Below, piece after piece: positions 59,837-64,000 of a stretch of 64,000 nt of DNA. The notes under the pieces were generated by a model that was not told where the DNA came from, ran no database searches, and saw nothing but the letters and a program-made list of their open reading frames with translations. Position 1 is the stretch's first letter; each line of letters begins with the position of its first letter. The translations under genes were made by a program, and so were the position numbers. Origin of the DNA: Alteromonadaceae bacterium (lineage in GTDB: Bacteria > Pseudomonadota > Gammaproteobacteria > Enterobacterales > Alteromonadaceae); the NCBI GenBank assembly GCA_013216015.1, contig JABSOI010000011.1:62001-126000 (forward strand), written 5' to 3'.

Positions 59837-60715
59837 ATGGATTTGAAATCACTGGCAATGTTTAAACATTTAGCACAAAGCTTACATTTTGGTAAAACGT
59901 CTCTAGCATTTCATGTGAGTCCGTCAACCTTAAGTCGCGCCCTGCAACGAATGGAAGATGAAACGGGATGTGTTTTGTTACATCGTGATAATCGCAAGGT
60001 ACTTTTAACCGATGCTGGCAGGCAATTCCAACTTTATGCCGAGCAACAACTTGAGCAATGGCAGCTGCTAAAGCTTTCCCTGAATCAACAACAAGCTGAA
60101 TTAACAGGGAAATTACATATTTATTGTTCGGTTACTGCGGCTTATAGTCATTTGCCGCCATTGCTTGATCGTTTTCGTCAAGAGCATCCACTCGTTGAAA
60201 TAATGTTAACCACCGGAGATGCAGCAGACGCGCTTGAACAAGTTCAGCAACAAGGGGTAGATTTTGCTATTGCTGCTAAACCTGAAAATTTATCGGGTTG
60301 TTTTTATTTTCATCATTTAGCTGAAATACCGATAGCTGTGATCGCTCCGACAATGGCATGTAAAGTTCAGCAGTTACTTCAGCGAGAGGCATTGGATTGG
60401 TCAAAAATCCCTATTATTTTACCCGAGCATGGCCCTGCCCGAAAGCGCTTCGAACAATGGTATCGAAAAAAACAACAAGGCAAACCGAATATCTACGCTA
60501 CGGTTTCTGGTCACGAAGCACTCGTTAGTATGGTTGCCTTAGGTTGCGGTGTTGGTATTTCACCACAGGTGGTTGTTGATAATAGTCCGGTAAAAGATCG
60601 GGTGCAATATTTATCACAGGTGGGAAAAATAGCACCTTTTGAGTTAGGTGTTTGTTGTTTAAAGCAACGTCGTCAGCAGCCTCTACTTAAGGCTTTCTTT
60701 GAAGCGATAAGTTGA
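59837..60715 (+). CDS. ilvY: LysR-type activator of ilvC
   Basis: A 292-residue LysR protein: HTH (LHFGKTSLAFHVSPSTLSRALQRMEDE), effector domain (LTGKLHIYCSVTAAYSHLPPLLDRFRQEHPLVEIMLTTGD). It is divergent from ilvC across about 260 bp, the same layout as E. coli ilvY-ilvC, where IlvY activates ilvC in response to acetolactate or acetohydroxybutyrate. Operators are expected in 59580-59836. Confidence 0.93.
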   Translation: MDLKSLAMFKHLAQSLHFGKTSLAFHVSPSTLSRALQRMEDETGCVLLHRDNRKVLLTDAGRQFQLYAEQQLEQWQLLKLSLNQQQAELTGKLHIYCSVTAAYSHLPPLLDRFRQEHPLVEIMLTTGDAADALEQVQQQGVDFAIAAKPENLSGCFYFHHLAEIPIAVIAPTMACKVQQLLQREALDWSKIPIILPEHGPARKRFEQWYRKKQQGKPNIYATVSGHEALVSMVALGCGVGISPQVVVDNSPVKDRVQYLSQVGKIAPFELGVCCLKQRRQQPLLKAFFEAIS

Positions 60716-60730
60716 TGCGATACGCCAGAT

Positions 60731-62263
60731 TCAGAGTCCTTGGGTTAAATGTCGCAATAACCGATCCATAGCCCTATATGATAAAGCCTCAATGAGGTGT
60801 TCATGTTCAATATTCTCTATTGCTTTAATATCAGCTATGGTTCTGGAAATTTTTAGAATTTTGTGGTGTGCCCGGGTTGATAATCCCAGTTTTTCTACTG
60901 CGAGTTCTAAAAACTCATTATTTTCGGCATTCAAATTACAGTGTAGCCTGACTTCTGCACTGCCCAGGTGAGCGTTAGCTTTTCCTTGTCGCATTATTTG
61001 TCGTTGTCGGCATGCCTGTACCCTTTGCTGGATCTGGGCGCTGGTTTCAATCTTATTTACTGAATTAATATTAGCCGAATTGGCCCATATGCCTTTAGGT
61101 AATCGGGCAACTTCTATTTGAATATCTATACGGTCAAGAAATGGACCTGATAATCGATTTAAGTAGCGCAACACTTGCTCAGGGGTACTGCGATTATCAT
61201 TGTAAAATCCTGTTGGACTGGGATTCATTGCTGCAACCAATTGAAAGCGCGCTGGAAAGGTTTGTTTGTGCATAGCTCTGGAAATGGTGACTTCGCCAGA
61301 TTCCATAGGTTCACGAAGCACATCGAGTACTTTTCGCTCGTATTCAGGTAATTCATCAAGAAATAAAACGCCATTATGTGCTAATGAAATTTCCCCCGGT
61401 TGCGGCTGGCTACCACCACCAACTAATGCGGCTGATGACGCGGTGTGATGCGGAGCTCGAAAGGGTCGGGTCAGCCAGGAGTTAGAGTCTATCTGCTGAT
61501 GGCAAATTGATTTTATTGCAGCTGTAGCTAAAGCCTCTTGTTCAGTCATTTCGGGTAAAATACCGGGTAGCCGACTGGCCAACATGGTTTTCCCTGTACC
61601 CGGAGGGCCGATAAAAAGTAAGTTATGTGAACCACTTGCTGCAATTTCAAGTGCTCGTTTTGCTAAGGGTTGACCAATAACATCAGCAATATCTAATTGA
61701 TCTTTAATGTGAACTTTTTGGTGTGTACTTTCTTCTACAAATGGTAATGGCTGCTGTCGGGCAAAATGTGGATATAACTGAGTTAAATGTTCAATTGCAT
61801 GTATATTTGCTTGTTTTACCCAACTTGCTTGTTCGGCGTTTTGTTTGGGTATAATCAAAGCTCGGTTGCTTTTACTACAGGCCATCGCCATAGGTATTTC
61901 ACCAATAATAGGTCGAAGTTCACCGGATAATGCCAATTCTCCGGCAAACTCATAAGCGCTTAAATCTGTTTGTGGTAATTGTTCTGACGCAGCGAGAATG
62001 CCTACTGCAATGGGTAAATCAAATCGGCCGCCTTCTTTGGGCAGATCAGCAGGTGCCAAGTTTACGGTAATACGTTTTGCCGGAAATTCATAACCACAAT
62101 TGATAATCGCACTGCGCACCCGCTCTTTAGATTCTTTTACTGAAGTTTCGGGTAACCCAACAATATTGAAAGCAGGTAAACCATTGGCCAAGTGCACTTC
62201 AACGGTAACCAGAGGAGATTCAAGGCCGATACGGGCTCGGCTGTAGACGTATGATAATGACAT
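60731..62263 (-). CDS. yifB: Mg-chelatase-like AAA+ ATPase, YifB/ComM family
   Basis: A 510-residue protein: N-terminal Lon-like domain (SRARIGLESPLVTVEVHLANGLPAFNIVGLPE), central AAA+ with Walker A GPPGTGKTM, LFLDELPEYERKVLDVLREPMESG, and a C-terminal Mg-chelatase domain. ComM homologues act as branch-migration helicases in natural transformation; in non-competent species the role is uncertain. Located between ilvY and the ilv leader, as in E. coli. Confidence 0.94.
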   Translation of the reverse strand: MSLSYVYSRARIGLESPLVTVEVHLANGLPAFNIVGLPETSVKESKERVRSAIINCGYEFPAKRITVNLAPADLPKEGGRFDLPIAVGILAASEQLPQTDLSAYEFAGELALSGELRPIIGEIPMAMACSKSNRALIIPKQNAEQASWVKQANIHAIEHLTQLYPHFARQQPLPFVEESTHQKVHIKDQLDIADVIGQPLAKRALEIAASGSHNLLFIGPPGTGKTMLASRLPGILPEMTEQEALATAAIKSICHQQIDSNSWLTRPFRAPHHTASSAALVGGGSQPQPGEISLAHNGVLFLDELPEYERKVLDVLREPMESGEVTISRAMHKQTFPARFQLVAAMNPSPTGFYNDNRSTPEQVLRYLNRLSGPFLDRIDIQIEVARLPKGIWANSANINSVNKIETSAQIQQRVQACRQRQIMRQGKANAHLGSAEVRLHCNLNAENNEFLELAVEKLGLSTRAHHKILKISRTIADIKAIENIEHEHLIEALSYRAMDRLLRHLTQGL

Positions 62264-62503
62264 AAAATTCCCTTTTAATTTTTTAAAATTTAATCCTTTA
62301 ATATATTCAGTGTAATTAGTTGTTAAATAAATTGCGAGTGCTATATTTTATATTAAGGAAAGAAAATAAAATATGTCCTTTAAAAATGCTATAACAAAAA
62401 GCTTGCGTTAAACATTAGACTTATGGTACTAATCTTAATAGGTTGAAACCAACAGACTTTATTGCAATAATATTGTAAGAAAAAACAGGATTACCGAATA
62501 AAT

Positions 62504-62575
62504 ATGCAAAAATTTAGCTTAGTGATTATTAACATTCTCATCGTGGTGATTATAAAATCATCGCGGGGGTATTAG
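62504..62575 (+). CDS. ilvL: ilv operon attenuation leader peptide
   Basis: A 23-codon ORF rich in branched-chain residues: MQKFSLVIINILIVVIIK followed by SSRGY. Twelve or so of its residues are Ile, Val or Leu, in a continuous run, as in the ilvGMEDA leader peptide of enterobacteria. The sequence around its end (GCGGGGGT) can pair with the left arm of the downstream terminator to form the antiterminator. Confidence 0.9.
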   Translation: MQKFSLVIINILIVVIIKSSRGY

Positions 62576-62608
62576 TTGAGCTAAAGAAAATAGCGAACAG
62601 AACTACCA

Positions 62609-62640
62609 ACCCCCGTACTGAAAAGCACGGGGGTTTTTTT
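62609..62640 (+). terminator. ilv attenuator terminator
   Basis: AACCCCCGT / ACGGGGGTT stem (9 bp) with a 10-nt loop and a run of seven T. The CCCCC arm can alternatively pair with the GGGGG near the leader stop codon, giving translation-coupled attenuation by charged tRNA-Ile/Val/Leu. Confidence 0.92.
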
Positions 62641-62758
62641 ATAACTACTTTTTGGAGAGGAAATTATTTAATTAAAATAGCGGTATTTTTGCTTAAGTTA
62701 ATAATTGTAAAAACACAAGTGGAAAGTGAATGATAATTGAATAGTTTTAAACGAGCAC

Positions 62759-64000
62759 ATGGTAAGCAAAAAACCTCAAACTGGCGGAACAGTATTATTT
62801 AACGTGTTACAGCAACATGGAGTTGAACACGTTTTTGGCTACCCGGGTGGTGCTATTATGCCGATTTATGACGCTTTATATGACAGTGATATTAAACATT
62901 TTCTTTGTCGTCATGAGCAAGGGGCATCATTTTCTGCAATTGGTTATGCCCGAGCGTCTCAAAAAGTAGGAGTTTGCCTGGCAACTTCAGGACCAGGAGC
63001 AACAAATTTAATCACTGGCCTTGCCGATGCGTTAGCAGATTCAATTCCTGTCGTTGCCATTACAGGGCAAGTGGCAACTTCTTCTATGGGCTCTGATGCT
63101 TTTCAGGAAATAGACATTTTTGGTTTGTCATTAGCCTGTACCAAACATTCTTTTCAGGTACGTGATGTAAATGAGCTTGCAGACATCTTGCATCAGGCAT
63201 TTGCTATCGCTCTTGAAGGTCGTCAAGGGCCCGTGTTAGTAGATATTCCAAAAGATATTCAGCTGGCTATTGTTGATAAACCAGTAGACAACATTTACGT
63301 TGCTAAACGGACATTAGTTGATAGTAAGGTTAATCCCCAATTGAAAATAGAGTCCGCGAATATAGGTACGGCGCTGGCGCTATTGAAACAAGCTAAAAAA
63401 CCAATACTTTATGTAGGTGGTGGTGTTGGTATGGCTGATGCGGTTACAGAATTGCGAGAGTTTATTTCTGTTACAGATATACCCAGTGTGTCAACGTTAA
63501 AAGGATTGGGTGCAGTAAATCCTTCCGATGAGTGTTATTTAGGTATGCTTGGTATGCATGGCACTAAAGCTGCGAATTTTGCCGTACAGCGATGTGATTT
63601 ATTAATTGCTGTAGGTGCTCGGTTTGACGACAGGGTTACCGGAAAACTTGCGGAATTTGCACCACATGCCAAGATTATTCATTTTGATATAGATCAAGCC
63701 GAAATTAATAAACGTCGTAAAGTTGATGTATCTATTTTAGGCGACTTAAAAGTTAATTTACCAGCGTTGGCAGCTCCTTTATCGATTCATGAATGGCATG
63801 GCGAATGTAAGCACATGCGCGAAAGTTTTGTCTGGCAATATGATCATCCGGGGGAAACTATTTTTGCGCCAGCAGTATTAAGTGAAATTAGCCGTACGAT
63901 GGTGAAAAATACCGTAGTTACTACAGATGTGGGGCAGCATCAAATGTGGGCGGCACAACATATGACATTTGAACACCCTACTAATTTTTTAACCAGTGGT
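62759..64000 (+). CDS. ilvG: acetolactate synthase large subunit, partial (3' end outside window)
   Basis: 414 codons from ATG 62759, open to the window edge. The thiamine-diphosphate family opening [23 protein letters not shown] has the catalytic Glu in RHEQGASF, followed by [27 protein letters not shown], and FAD-binding segments; the last visible motif is HPTNFLTSG. It makes acetolactate and acetohydroxybutyrate, and lies behind the ilv leader-attenuator. IlvG rather than IlvB/IlvI is chosen from the leader and the yifB/ilvC context. Confidence 0.93.
   Translation, partial: MVSKKPQTGGTVLFNVLQQHGVEHVFGYPGGAIMPIYDALYDSDIKHFLCRHEQGASFSAIGYARASQKVGVCLATSGPGATNLITGLADALADSIPVVAITGQVATSSMGSDAFQEIDIFGLSLACTKHSFQVRDVNELADILHQAFAIALEGRQGPVLVDIPKDIQLAIVDKPVDNIYVAKRTLVDSKVNPQLKIESANIGTALALLKQAKKPILYVGGGVGMADAVTELREFISVTDIPSVSTLKGLGAVNPSDECYLGMLGMHGTKAANFAVQRCDLLIAVGARFDDRVTGKLAEFAPHAKIIHFDIDQAEINKRRKVDVSILGDLKVNLPALAAPLSIHEWHGECKHMRESFVWQYDHPGETIFAPAVLSEISRTMVKNTVVTTDVGQHQMWAAQHMTFEHPTNFLTSG

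Overview
The window is AT-rich chromosomal DNA from a gammaproteobacterium, most likely a marine Alteromonadales member of the Colwellia/Thalassotalea type. This placement is an inference from conserved gene order (ftsY-ftsE-ftsX-rpoH, tatABCD-hemB, rhlB/trxA-rho-ubiD-fre, hemCDXY-cyaY-lptM-lysA-dapF-uvrD, ilvY/ilvC-yifB-ilvG), the Mg-type HemB, the base composition and the short TA-flanked palindromic repeats. No phylogeny could be run.

Region by region. 1-8.7 kb is an amine/polyamine and beta-alanine catabolic locus: a class III aminotransferase cut by the window edge, a PuuR-like HTH-cupin regulator, a PuuB-like FAD oxidase, an internally deleted aldehyde dehydrogenase remnant, a double-cupin protein, methylmalonate/malonate-semialdehyde dehydrogenase, an omega-aminotransferase and a LysR regulator. 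8.8-12.6 kb holds an HTH-membrane protein gene split by a palindromic element, a small exported protein, a SapC-family gene, an ABM-domain membrane protein and a DUF416 gene. 12.6-18.7 kb is rsmD and ftsYEX-rpoH; the ftsX-rpoH gap is expanded to about 1.6 kb by mobile-element debris (IS91-type transposase remnant, probable group II intron 5' fragment, broken small ORFs, a triple 22-bp repeat). 18.9-26.9 kb has a GAF-GAF-GGDEF-EAL protein, an unknown probable outer-membrane protein, tatABC, tatD, a membrane GGDEF protein and hemB. 26.9-34.2 kb has ppx/gppA and rhlB facing trxA, rho, ubiD and fre.

34.2-35.2 kb looks empty at the usual ORF length cut-off, but the minus strand carries two tandem small genes for peptides with a shared double-glycine leader and Cys/Thr-rich cores, apparently orphan RiPP (lanthipeptide-like) precursors. 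This is the most unusual content of the window. 35.2-49.4 kb returns to housekeeping genes (hemYXDC, cyaY, lptM, lysA, dapF, DUF484, a YigB-type HAD phosphatase, uvrD, thioesterase, recQ, cytochrome c); xerC is missing from its usual place. 49.7-54.3 kb contains a DUF523 gene, a diguanylate cyclase preceded by a cyclic-di-GMP-I (GEMM) riboswitch, and a multiply broken TPR-GGDEF pseudogene that includes a second copy of the TA-flanked element. 54.4-64 kb has tesB, a mechanosensitive channel, proB, ilvC, ilvY, yifB and an ilv attenuation leader followed by the start of ilvG.

Two themes recur. One is cyclic-di-GMP signalling: three intact GGDEF-domain genes, one decayed one and a riboswitch. The other is gene decay driven by small mobile repeats: in two places, removing the element plus one TA restores the interrupted reading frame exactly.
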